Below the pieces are notes generated by a model. That model had not been told where the DNA came from. It made no database searches and saw only the letters and a program-made list of their open reading frames with translations. The position numbers and the translations under genes were made by a program. Positions 33,246 through 42,100 of a stretch of 64,000 nucleotides of DNA are shown here, in pieces; the stretch's first letter is position 1; each line of letters starts with the position of its first letter. The stretch is from Rugamonas apoptosis (GTDB lineage: Bacteria; Pseudomonadota; Gammaproteobacteria; Burkholderiales; Burkholderiaceae_D): NCBI RefSeq assembly GCF_014042355.1, contig NZ_JACEZU010000004.1, positions 186,001-250,000 on the forward strand, read 5' to 3'.

Positions 33246-34445
33246 TCAGCCGGCGTTACCGTCGATCCGGGCGCGGCTCAGGTAAGGCAGGTACACGATC
33301 ACGTAGGCCACGAAGGCCACGGTCCAGCAGGCGGCGCTCAGCAGCAGCGCGCCGTCGCGCAGTCCATCGGTGGCCAGCGCGGCGGCCACGCGGGCCAGCG
33401 CACCGGCCTGGATCAGCGCGAACATGGCGAACTCGGCGCGGCCCACCTTGAGCGGACGGCCCGTGTGGCCCAGCGTGGTGCGGGTGATCATGCCGATGAT
33501 CAAGCCAGTCATGGAACCGACCGTCAGCGCATGGAAGGCGGCGCTGGTGGGCAGCCAGCCCAGCGCGGCGCCGGCCAGCAGGAAGCAGCCGACACCGATC
33601 CAGGCATACGACAGGTGCAGCACCCACAGCAGCGGCACATGCCAGACCTTGTGCGGTTGCCAGCCGGCCAGCCGCACCAGCACCAGGGCGCCGGCCGCCA
33701 GCGCCAGCGGCGCCGTCAGCCAGCCCGGCGCGCCTGCCACCCAGGCCAGCGCGGTGGCGGCCAGCAAGCCCAGCGACACGCGGTCGCGCATGGGCCGCAC
33801 CACCGGGTCGGTGCCGGGCGCGCCGTTGCGGGTGAACATGGGCAGCACGCGGGTGGCGATGGCCGATTCCATCACGACGATCACCAGGATGGCGGCACGC
33901 ACCGGCACCGCCTGCGCCATTGCCAGCAGGCCCAGCGTGGACAGGTGGTACAGGCCGTTGGCCACCGCCAGCAGTGCCAGCAGGCCGACCAGGAAATAAT
34001 TGCGTTTATTGTTGGACTGGGCCATCACGCGCCCCAGCGGCCAGGTGGCCAGCGGCAGGAACAGCCAGTCGACCGCGGCGGCCACGGGCGCCGGCGCCCA
34101 CAACATGGCCAGCCGGCCCGCCAGCCACAGTGCCACCAGCGCCGCCAGGTGGCCGCGCACGGGCGTCCACAGGCCGGTCCAGTTGCGCGCGGCCGTGAAC
34201 AGGAAGCCGATCACGACCGCCGTCACCATGCCGAACGCCATCTCGTGCATATGCCAGCCGGCGTCGATATGGGCCGCGTGCAGCCAGCCGTAATACTGGG
34301 CGATCCACAGCGGGATGCTGAGCGCGGCGAACAGCGCCGCCAGCAGGTAGAACGGCCGGAAACCCAGCCGCCACAGCGGATGGGCCATCTGCCACGGCGC
34401 CGGCGTGCTGGCCGGCAGGGGTTCGTCTATGTGTAACAGGCTCAT
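33246..34445 (-). CDS. nnrS: NnrS, haem-copper membrane protein linked to nitric oxide
   Basis: NnrS proteins are multi-helix haem- and copper-containing membrane proteins that protect cells from nitric oxide stress. The 399-residue protein has about twelve hydrophobic helices and the family's N-terminal blocks LWRLGFRPFYLLAALFA and GWHMHEMAFGMVTAVVIGFL, followed by FTAARNWTG. An FNR/Dnr-like site (34584-34597) lies 139 bp upstream in the gap shared with the HMA-like gene, which fits anaerobic or NO-dependent control. Confidence 0.92.
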   Translation of the reverse strand: MSLLHIDEPLPASTPAPWQMAHPLWRLGFRPFYLLAALFAALSIPLWIAQYYGWLHAAHIDAGWHMHEMAFGMVTAVVIGFLFTAARNWTGLWTPVRGHLAALVALWLAGRLAMLWAPAPVAAAVDWLFLPLATWPLGRVMAQSNNKRNYFLVGLLALLAVANGLYHLSTLGLLAMAQAVPVRAAILVIVVMESAIATRVLPMFTRNGAPGTDPVVRPMRDRVSLGLLAATALAWVAGAPGWLTAPLALAAGALVLVRLAGWQPHKVWHVPLLWVLHLSYAWIGVGCFLLAGAALGWLPTSAAFHALTVGSMTGLIIGMITRTTLGHTGRPLKVGRAEFAMFALIQAGALARVAAALATDGLRDGALLLSAACWTVAFVAYVIVYLPYLSRARIDGNAG

Positions 34446-34583
34446 GATGATTACTCGCTCAAGCTAGGGTTGCGGGCCACCGGCCCTGAATACCCGATCG
34501 CGCGTCCAGCCCCGGTTTCATCAGGCTGGCACGCCCATTGTGTGTGCGCGCACAAGCCTTGTGAAGAAGGCGGGCGCAGGCGG

Positions 34584-34597
34584 ATGATATGCATCAA
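34584..34597. promoter_or_regulatory. FNR/Dnr-type binding site
   Basis: ATGAT-ATGC-ATCAA matches the FNR/Dnr consensus TTGAT-N4-ATCAA at 9 of 10 positions. It is in the divergent gap between nnrS and the HMA-like gene. A Dnr-like regulator is encoded at 57070-57750. Confidence 0.6.
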
Positions 34598-34738
34598 GGA
34601 AAACAAATTTACCGGCCGCAACTGCCGTTTGCGTATCGACTCGGCGCGCCAGTTCCCTTACGCTACAACTTCCCGACGCCGCCACGGGCAACCGCACCGT
34701 CCGCGACGTCCCTTGATTTATTCAGAAGGAAGTTCGCT

Positions 34739-34996
34739 ATGCAAAACGCTACTTTGACAATCGACGGCATGAACGGTGAAGCTTGCGCCGACCTGGTCAC
34801 GCTGGTACTCAACAACATCACCGGCGTCAGCGACGTGCGCGTCTCGCTGCTCAACAGCCAGGCCAGCCTCAAGTTCGACGAGAACCACACCTCGCAACCG
34901 TACCTGATCACCAGCCTGGCGCGCGCCGGCTACACGGCCCGCGCCGGCCAGGCTGAAAAAGCCGGCGGTTGCTGCGGCGGTTGCTGCGGCGGCTAA
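34739..34996 (+). CDS. Small HMA-like protein with CCGGCCGG tail
   Basis: An 85-residue protein with an AGAAGGAAG ribosome site. The body follows the heavy-metal-associated domain pattern (ATLTIDGMNGEACADLV, SLLNSQASLKFDENH), but the usual metal motif MxCxxC is reduced to GMNGEAC with one Cys. The C terminus has four cysteines in GGCCGGCCGG, a possible alternative metal site. It lies next to nnrS behind an FNR-like site, so it may handle copper or another metal for respiratory enzymes. Family likely, role inferred. Confidence 0.7.
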   Translation: MQNATLTIDGMNGEACADLVTLVLNNITGVSDVRVSLLNSQASLKFDENHTSQPYLITSLARAGYTARAGQAEKAGGCCGGCCGG

Positions 34997-35030
34997 GCCC
35001 CCGCCCACCGCTGATGGGCGCCCTGCCCCG

Positions 35031-35702
35031 TCAGCGGTCGCCGGCACCCAACAGGCGGTGCTCGACGGCGAACACGGCCGCCTGCACGCGGCTGCTCAAT
35101 TTCAATTTCTTCAATACATTCTGCACGTGGATCTTGACCGTGCTTTCCGCCAGGTCCAGCGAGCGGGCGATCAGCTTGTTGCTTTCGCCGCGCGCCAGGC
35201 AGGCCAGGATTTCCTTTTCGCGCGGGGTCAGCTTGTCGATCTCGGACGCCACCGGCGCATCGCCGCCACCATGCAGTTGCGCCACCAGCTTGGCCGTCAT
35301 GGCTTCCGCCACCACCGTCTCGCCGGCCGCCGCGCGCCGGATGGCCCGGGTCAGGTACTCGGCGTCGATATTCTTCAACAAATAGCCCGAGGCGCCCGCT
35401 TTCAGCGCCACCGACAGGTCGTGCGCGTCCTCCGACACGGTCAGCATGACGACCGCGCTTTCCGGGCAATCCTGTAACAGCAGTTGCAGCGTCTCCACGC
35501 CGGACATGCCGGGCATGTTCAAGTCCAGCAGGATCACCTGCGGCTTGAGCTGCTGGGCGCGTTTGATGCCCTCCACCCCGTCCGCCGCCTCGCCCACCAC
35601 GGAAAATTCCGGGTTACGCTGCAACAGCAGCCGTATGCCGCTGCGGAACAGGGTATGGTCGTCGACCAGCAGGACGGTGATCGGATTGCTGCTTGCTTCC
35701 AT
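35031..35702 (-). CDS. narL: NarL-type nitrate response regulator
   Basis: A 223-residue LuxR/FixJ-class regulator. The receiver has VLLVDDHTLFRSG and phosphoacceptor VILLDLNMPGMSG. The DNA-binding domain LTPREKEILACLARGESNK then ESTVKIHVQNVLKKLKL closely follows E. coli NarL. At the positions known to contact DNA in NarL (Lys188, Val189, Lys192) this protein has Lys, Ile and Gln, which may alter the preferred heptamer. It is separated from narX by a 104-bp repeat element and is probably the partner of that kinase. Confidence 0.88.
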   Translation of the reverse strand: MEASSNPITVLLVDDHTLFRSGIRLLLQRNPEFSVVGEAADGVEGIKRAQQLKPQVILLDLNMPGMSGVETLQLLLQDCPESAVVMLTVSEDAHDLSVALKAGASGYLLKNIDAEYLTRAIRRAAAGETVVAEAMTAKLVAQLHGGGDAPVASEIDKLTPREKEILACLARGESNKLIARSLDLAESTVKIHVQNVLKKLKLSSRVQAAVFAVEHRLLGAGDR

Positions 35703-35746
35703 TGTGGTGATGCCTCTCAGTGTTGAATGATAAGGGGCGCGCTCTA

Positions 35747-35850
35747 AGAAGTCATTTCAAAAAGCCCATGGCGTCGTTGTGGCGCCTTGCCGTGCAAGTG
35801 CACTGTCTTCGGCGTCACGCCTAGCCATGGTCATTTTGAAACAACTTCTA
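35747..35850. mobile_element. Short imperfect inverted-repeat element (MITE-like) between narX and narL
   Basis: AGAAGTCATTTCAAAA..CCATGGC at 35747-35772 is repeated in inverted form as GCCATGG..TTTTGAAA..ACTTCT at 35824-35849, with about 22 of 27 positions matching. The element is about 104 bp, too small for a transposase, and its right end contains the narX stop codon. The layout fits a miniature inverted-repeat element or a long imperfect hairpin. No target duplication is clear. Confidence 0.5.
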
Positions 35851-37788
35851 AGCGGCGCGCCGCTGCTGGCGCGGCAGGCGCAGGGTGACGGTGGTGCCGC
35901 CGCCCACCACCGAGCTGACTGCCAGCTGGGCATGGATGCGCTGCGCGCGCTCGCGCATGATGTGGATGCCCACGTGGCTCTCGCCCTTGCCCGGCAGCGA
36001 TTCGGTGTCGAAGCCGGCGCCGTTGTCGCTGATGGTGAGCACGAAATCGTACTGGTCCTGCAGCCGCACTTCGACCCGGCTGGCCATGGCGTGCTTGCGC
36101 ACGTTCGACAGCGCTTCCTGCACGATGAACAGCAATTGCAACTGCTGCTCGCGGGGGAAAGGCGCGCCGTCGCTGTCGGCCTCCAGCACGGCCTCGATGC
36201 CGCTCTGGCGCTGGAACTTGTCGATGGTGGTCTCCAGCGACGCCACCAGGTTGCCCTGCTCCAGGCGGGTGCGGAAATTGTGCAGCAGTTCGCGCACGTC
36301 CTGGTAGCTTTCCTCCACCCCGGTGCGCAGCAGCGGCACGATCTCGGCCACGTCCTCGAACTGCCTGGCCTGCACCGACTGGTCCAGCATCTGCACTTGC
36401 AGGTTAAGGAAGTTCAAGCCCTGGGCGATGCTGTCGTGCAGCCCCTGGGCCACCAGGTTGCGTTCCTCGGAAATGGCCATCTCGCGTTCGCGCGCGGCCA
36501 GGCGCTGGTTCTCGATGGCCGTGCCCAGCAACTGGCCCAGCGTTTCCAGCAAAGCCGTCTCGCGCTGGTTGAACGACACCGGCTTGCGGAAGTGCAGATT
36601 GAAGAAGCCCAGGTGCTGGCGCTGCGCATAGATGTGGAACACGGAGACGGTGACGAAACCGTCGCGGTGGCACTGCAAGGTGTGGTTGTCGTCGATGCGG
36701 CGCAAATCGTGCACCACGGCGATCTTCTTGGCCACCGCTTCGCCGCACAGGCAATCGCCCACTTTCAGGCAATGTTCGGTCTTCACCAGCTGGTCGGAGA
36801 TGCCATGGTGGACCAGCATGTGCAGGTTGCCGCGGATGGGATCGAGCACGCGCACGGAGCCGCCGTCGGCGTGGAAGTAGGCGCTGATGCGCTTCATGAA
36901 GCCGTCGCACAGCGATTCGGCCGGCTGCGGCTGCTGCAGGAAGGCGGCGCTGTCGTACAACAGGGCCAGCTCGCGGTTCTGGTCCTCCAGCGCCGCCGTC
37001 TTGGTCTTGACCAGTTGTTCCAGGTTGCCGTACAAACCTTGCAGATTGTCGGCCATCAGGTTGAAACCCTGCGCCAGCTGGCCGAATTCATCCTGGGTAT
37101 CGACCGGCAGGCGCACTTCGAAATCCTGCTCGCGCATGCGCTCCATGCCCTCCTGCAGGCTGGTGACGGGATTGACGATCAGGTTGAACATCAGGTAGAT
37201 GATGCTGACCGTGCCCACCATGGCCAGCGCCAGCAGCAGCAACTGCGAGGCGCGCAGCCAGAAGGTGCGCTGCTCGCTGTCCTGCTCGATCAGCTGCACC
37301 AGGCCGTTGACCTGCACCACGAAGCGTTCCGCCTGGGTGTGGAAGTTGTGCGCGTCGGCCGCGCGCACGTCGTCGCGCGCCAGCAGCGCTTGCGCGGCCG
37401 GTTGCAGCGTGTCGTGCCAGCGCTGGTTGACGGTGGCGAAGGCGTCGCGGATGGTGGACGACGGGGGCAGGAACAGCGGCCGTTGCGGATCGCCCTGGCG
37501 CAGCTGCTGCAAGGTCTGTTCGATGGCAGCCACCTGGTAGCGGGCCTCGTCGCGGGCGGCGGCGCGCCCATCGGGGTCGGCCAGTTCCCCCACCACGAAG
37601 CTGAGGCGGTAGCTGTTCATGCGCAAGCTGCCCGTCACGTTGATGGCGGCGGCGCTGCCTTCCAGCTGCCAGGACAGGAACAGCGTCGAGCCGATCACCA
37701 TCAGGGCCACGGCCAGGAAACTGAGCAGCACGCCCACGATCTTGGTCGACAGTTTTTGCCAGGCGGCGAACAGGTGCGGTGTCGCCAT
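35848..37788 (-). CDS. narX: NarX-type nitrate sensor histidine kinase
   Basis: A 646-residue membrane kinase. The first helix is at about 15-38, followed by a periplasmic domain with INVTGSLRMNSYRL, the P-box that binds nitrate in NarX and NarQ. The second helix is at about 176-198, then HAMP, a GAF-like region with several Cys (GDCLCGEAVAKK) and HisKA_3 (VAQGLHDSIAQGLNF). The C-terminal ATPase has NVRKHAMAS and ISDNGAGFD. ATG 37788 is set by an AAGGA site. It probably phosphorylates the NarL-type regulator downstream in response to nitrate. Confidence 0.92.
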   Translation of the reverse strand: MATPHLFAAWQKLSTKIVGVLLSFLAVALMVIGSTLFLSWQLEGSAAAINVTGSLRMNSYRLSFVVGELADPDGRAAARDEARYQVAAIEQTLQQLRQGDPQRPLFLPPSSTIRDAFATVNQRWHDTLQPAAQALLARDDVRAADAHNFHTQAERFVVQVNGLVQLIEQDSEQRTFWLRASQLLLLALAMVGTVSIIYLMFNLIVNPVTSLQEGMERMREQDFEVRLPVDTQDEFGQLAQGFNLMADNLQGLYGNLEQLVKTKTAALEDQNRELALLYDSAAFLQQPQPAESLCDGFMKRISAYFHADGGSVRVLDPIRGNLHMLVHHGISDQLVKTEHCLKVGDCLCGEAVAKKIAVVHDLRRIDDNHTLQCHRDGFVTVSVFHIYAQRQHLGFFNLHFRKPVSFNQRETALLETLGQLLGTAIENQRLAAREREMAISEERNLVAQGLHDSIAQGLNFLNLQVQMLDQSVQARQFEDVAEIVPLLRTGVEESYQDVRELLHNFRTRLEQGNLVASLETTIDKFQRQSGIEAVLEADSDGAPFPREQQLQLLFIVQEALSNVRKHAMASRVEVRLQDQYDFVLTISDNGAGFDTESLPGKGESHVGIHIMRERAQRIHAQLAVSSVVGGGTTVTLRLPRQQRRAA

Positions 37789-37944
37789 TATCGTTGTCCT
37801 TCGCGCGCGCACGGCCAAGCGCCCGGAGCGCGTTGCGCCCGGGCCCGGCCCTGGTCCACTGTTTGTTTCATCCTGTCTCCTCTGATGGCGGCGCTGCTCA
37901 ACTATCCAGTATACACGCGCCTCCGTGGGCCTGTGCCGTGCTCA

Positions 37945-38919
37945 TCATCCGCCCGTCTGCGACATGAAGCGGATGATTTTCTCCGGCTGGCGGCCAAAAT
38001 CATGTTGCTGCGGCTTCAGTTCGATGGCCGCGCGGATCGCCTGTTCCAGCTCGGCGTCGCTGGCGCCGCCCCGCAGCAGCGGGCGCAGCTCAAACTTCTC
38101 TTCCTGGCCCAGGCACAGGTACAGCGTGCCATCGACGGCCAGCCGCACCCGGTTGCAGGTGGCGCAGAAATGCTGCGACATGGGCGTGATGAAGCCGATG
38201 CTGCTGCGGCCGTCCGGCGTGGCCAGGTAACGGGCCGGGCCACCGCCCAGCTCCAGCGCCTGCGGCACCAGCCCGAACTTGTCGCGCAAATGGCGCTGCA
38301 CCGTGTCCAGCCCCAGGTACGAGGTATCCTGGCCAGTGGCGCCCATGGGCATCACTTCGATCAGGCGCAGTACGAACGCGTGTTCGATGCAGAACTCCAC
38401 CATGGCGTCGATTTCCTGGTCGTTTACGCCGCGCATGGCCACCATGTTGATCTTGATGGGCGCGAAGCCCACTTCCTTGGCCGCCTGCAGCCCGGCCAGG
38501 ATCTGCGGCAGGCTGTCGCGGCCCGTGATGCGGGCCATGCAGTCGCGGTCCAGCGAATCGAGGCTGACGTTGATGCGGCTGATGCCGGCCGCCTTCAGGG
38601 CGCCCGCGTGGCGCGCCAGCTGGGTGGCATTGGTCGACAGCGACAAGTCCTGCAAGCCCGGCAGCGCCGACAAGCGGCTGGCCAACTGCGGCAGATGGCG
38701 CCGCATCAGCGGCTCGCCCCCCGTCAGGCGCACGCGGCGCGTGCCCATCCGGGCGAAGGCGGCGATCACGCGCTCCATTTCATCGAAACTGAGCCAGTCG
38801 GGCGGGTCCTCGAAATCCTTGAAGTCCTTGGGCATGCAATAGGTGCAGCGCAGATCGCAACGGTCCGTCACCGAGACGCGCAGGTAATCGATGGACCGAC
38901 CAAAGCGGTCGCTTAACAT
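37945..38919 (-). CDS. moaA: MoaA, GTP 3',8-cyclase (molybdenum cofactor synthesis)
   Basis: A radical-SAM enzyme that carries out the first step of molybdopterin synthesis from GTP. The 324-residue protein has the N-terminal cluster motif CDLRCTYCMP, the ARMGTRRVRLTGGEPLMRR region and the C-terminal cluster FCATCNRVRLAVDG with a third Cys in LYLCLGQ. ATG 38919 has a GGAGG site; the upstream frame to 38985 is not needed. Nitrate reductase and SoxC both need the cofactor. A NarL-like palindrome lies 82 bp upstream. Confidence 0.95.
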   Translation of the reverse strand: MLSDRFGRSIDYLRVSVTDRCDLRCTYCMPKDFKDFEDPPDWLSFDEMERVIAAFARMGTRRVRLTGGEPLMRRHLPQLASRLSALPGLQDLSLSTNATQLARHAGALKAAGISRINVSLDSLDRDCMARITGRDSLPQILAGLQAAKEVGFAPIKINMVAMRGVNDQEIDAMVEFCIEHAFVLRLIEVMPMGATGQDTSYLGLDTVQRHLRDKFGLVPQALELGGGPARYLATPDGRSSIGFITPMSQHFCATCNRVRLAVDGTLYLCLGQEEKFELRPLLRGGASDAELEQAIRAAIELKPQQHDFGRQPEKIIRFMSQTGG

Positions 38920-39000
38920 CGCAGCCTCCAGTTCATATTCAATGGGGAAATTGTAACGGCCCGCCCTGCGTTTGCCGATGGCCATGACGACTTAGCCACC

Positions 39001-39018
39001 CTAGTCCTAAAGCACTAG
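39001..39018. promoter_or_regulatory. NarL-like 7-2-7 palindrome, TAGTCCT-AA-AGCACTA
   Basis: CTAGTCCTAAAGCACTAG is an 18-bp palindrome with one mismatched pair. It has the 7-2-7 layout used by NarL but a different heptamer from the E. coli TACYYMT. It lies between divergent moaA and the calpain-like gene. Related AGGACTA or AGAACTA heptamers occur at 51180, 51846 and 62084 near other nitrate genes. Confidence 0.45.
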
Positions 39019-39150
39019 TCTGGCCTGAAATGTACATTTTTATTCATTTCCTTTTGAAAATAGTTATTTGCTAATATAATATTGATGCACGGCAATAATA
39101 TGCCTGCCTTGCGCGCGGCGACCACCCGCCCATTTCCCAAGGAGCTATGC

Positions 39151-42100
39151 TTGACCACGTCCGCCAACACCGCCTGGATTTCCGACCTCAATGACAATGG
39201 CATACGCGCCGACTTGGCCAGGCTTGCGGCGGATGGCGTACTCAGCTACAACGACGCGCTGCAGATCCTGACCGACACCGGCAGCGACCATGCCTTCACG
39301 CTCACTGAATTCCAGACTTTGCAGACGGTGGCCCGCCACCTGAACAATGGCGTGGCGGCCTCCAGCTATGTGGCCGACATCTTCACGCAATTGGTGCTGG
39401 GCAATCCTGCCAACATCGGCTGGCATGGCGGCGAAGGCTACAGCTACCCGCTGGGTAACCTGTCCGGCTTCAGCAGCGTCACCCAGCTCAACGAACTGAT
39501 CGGGAAGTGGTTCCTCGGCACCGACTTGCCCGACCCGGTGCTGCTGTCCAATCTGACGAGTGGCGGGAGCACCCCCAAGTACACGACCGCCAGCGATGCC
39601 CTGTACGGCCACACGGGCGCGGCCGCCATAGTCGACGTGGCCCAGGGGGCCGTCGGCGACTGTGTGGTGTGCGCCGGCATGATCGAGATGGTCAACAACC
39701 ACCCCGACCTGCTCAAGTCCATGTTCGTCGACAATGGCAACGGTACGTATGGCGTGCGCTTCTACCTGGACGGCAACGAAGTGTGGGTCACCGTCGACAG
39801 GGAATTGCCCGTCAACCGCTATGGCGATCTGCTCTACGCCCACAATGGCACGCTGCAGGACAAGGCGCTGTGGGCGCCGCTGCTGGAAAAGGCCTACGTA
39901 CAACTGAGTGAAACCGGTAAAGTTGGCCACCCGTCCGTGAACGGCTATGCCAACATCGATGGCAACATGGGCACCATCGTACTGCCCGCCCTGACCAACA
40001 CCCGTGCCAGCTACTACCACACCAGCGACAGCGATTGGTTAGGCCGCAAAGCGATGCTGATCCAGGCGCTGGCCGAGCACCGGGACGTGATGCTGGAGAC
40101 GGCCAGCACCGGCGCTGTCACCCACGACAGCGACGGGATGACGGAATTGGTGGCCTCGCACGCGTTCGCCGTGCTCGGCTACGACGACGCCACCGGCAAG
40201 TTCATCGTGCGCAACCCCTGGGGCGACAGCTATCCGCGCCAGGACTGGAAGGCCCAGTTCGAATTATCGATGGAAGAGATGGCGGCCGAAGGGGGCGGCG
40301 TCGCGGTGGCCGCCGCCTTGGGCGCCCCCACCATCCAACCAGCCGCCACCAGCCACGAGCTGGGCCTGTCAGCGACGGTGGCGGTGGCGCCGCTGTTCTC
40401 CGTGTTCAACCCCGACGCGCTGACGGTCAGCCGCTACCTGTTCCACGCGGCCGGCAGCGGCCGGCTGAACCTGAACGGCGCCACCAACCTGGCGACGGCC
40501 GAACAGCAGGCGGCCGGCGACGTGGTGATCGGCGCCGCCGACCTGGCCAAGCTGCAGTTTGCGGCGCCAACGGCGGCTGGCACAGGCAGCCTGTCCATCC
40601 AGGCCCTGCTGGGCCAGCAATGGAGTGCGAGCGCCGCGATCGACTGGAGCTTCGACGCCAGCAACGCCAGCGCCATCGTGCTGCCCCATGCCCACAACAC
40701 CGTGGCCACGGGCGCCAGCATCGCCCTCGCCAGCCTGTTCCAGCTGGACGGCACCAGCGCCGCCAGCACCTACTACGAAGTGATCGTACCGACCGGCAGC
40801 GCCGGCTTCATCGAACTCAATGGCGCCCGCAACTTGTGGACCACGGCTCGGCCCGGGGAATATGAATTCAACGCGGCCGATATGGCGCGTGTCAGCTATC
40901 GTGCGCCATACACCGCCACCACCATCAAGCTGCAGGTGAACGCCTACCAGGGCGGAGGCTGGGGCACGACCCAGGACGTCACCATCGGCGTCGGGTTGCC
41001 GGACGTGGCCCACGCGCTGCAAAACTACGCCAACGGCCAATTCGCTGCCATCACTGGCGTGAGCGACTGCGCGGCCAACATCTTCGGCCAGCTCGACAGC
41101 CTGCGGCCGCTGCTGCGTGACGGCTGGCTGGGCGCCATCCATGTCACCGACGGCACGCCCCAGGTGCAGGCCATGACGGGCCTCCAGTACAGCCAGTACA
41201 AGGGTTTGTTGGCGGTCATGGACGGCAACTGGCGTGTCAACCTGGCGGGCGCGGCGGCCGGCGACGCCGCCCTGCTGGCCACCGCCCAGCTCACCCATGT
41301 GGCCTCGCTCACCGTCACCGCCAGCGGCGCCGACGTGTCGGCCAACCTGGATGCCTTGCAGACCCTGGCGGCGGCCGGCAAACTGACCGCCATCACCGTG
41401 ACCGACGGCACCACGCACCCGTTCGCCGTCACCCGCACCCAGATGGCGGCCGATGGCGACGCCTTGCGCCTGGTCGCCGGCGGCTACCACCTCACCAAGG
41501 GCGCCGACCTGGCCACCGTGCTGGCCATCGACGCCGACGCCAGCAGCGCCAAGCCCGCGTCCTACGACGTGGCCGACAGCGCCGCCAACATTGGCGCCGG
41601 CCTCGATGCGCTGCAGATGCTGGCCGCGGCCGGCAAGCTGGGATCGGTGACGCTGACCGATGGCGCCGGCGCCGTCGTCACCGTCAGCGCCGCCCAGTTG
41701 CACGACGACGCCCTCGCCTTGTCCAAGCTGAGCGGCGGCTGCACGCTGGCCGTCACCGGCGCCAGCGTGGCCGACGTGGCCACGCTGGCAGCGAGTCATC
41801 CAAATGCCCGCTTCGCCGTCAGCGACAGCGCGGACCAGCTGTCAGCCCACCTGAGCGTCCTGCGACTCCAGGCGGCGCAGGGCAAGTTGGCCAGCGTGGT
41901 GTTGACGGACGCCGACACGCCCGCGCTCCACCTGAGCGCGGCCGACCTGGTGACCAACGCATCCGTGCTGCGCGCCATCACCAGTCCCTACACCGTGAGC
42001 GTGCCTGGCTTGAGCGACGGCGTGGCCCGCTTCGTGATCCAGCAAGATGGCGCCGCCCGCAGCGCCGAGACGCTGATGCGGCCGGTGGCCGACGGCGCCG

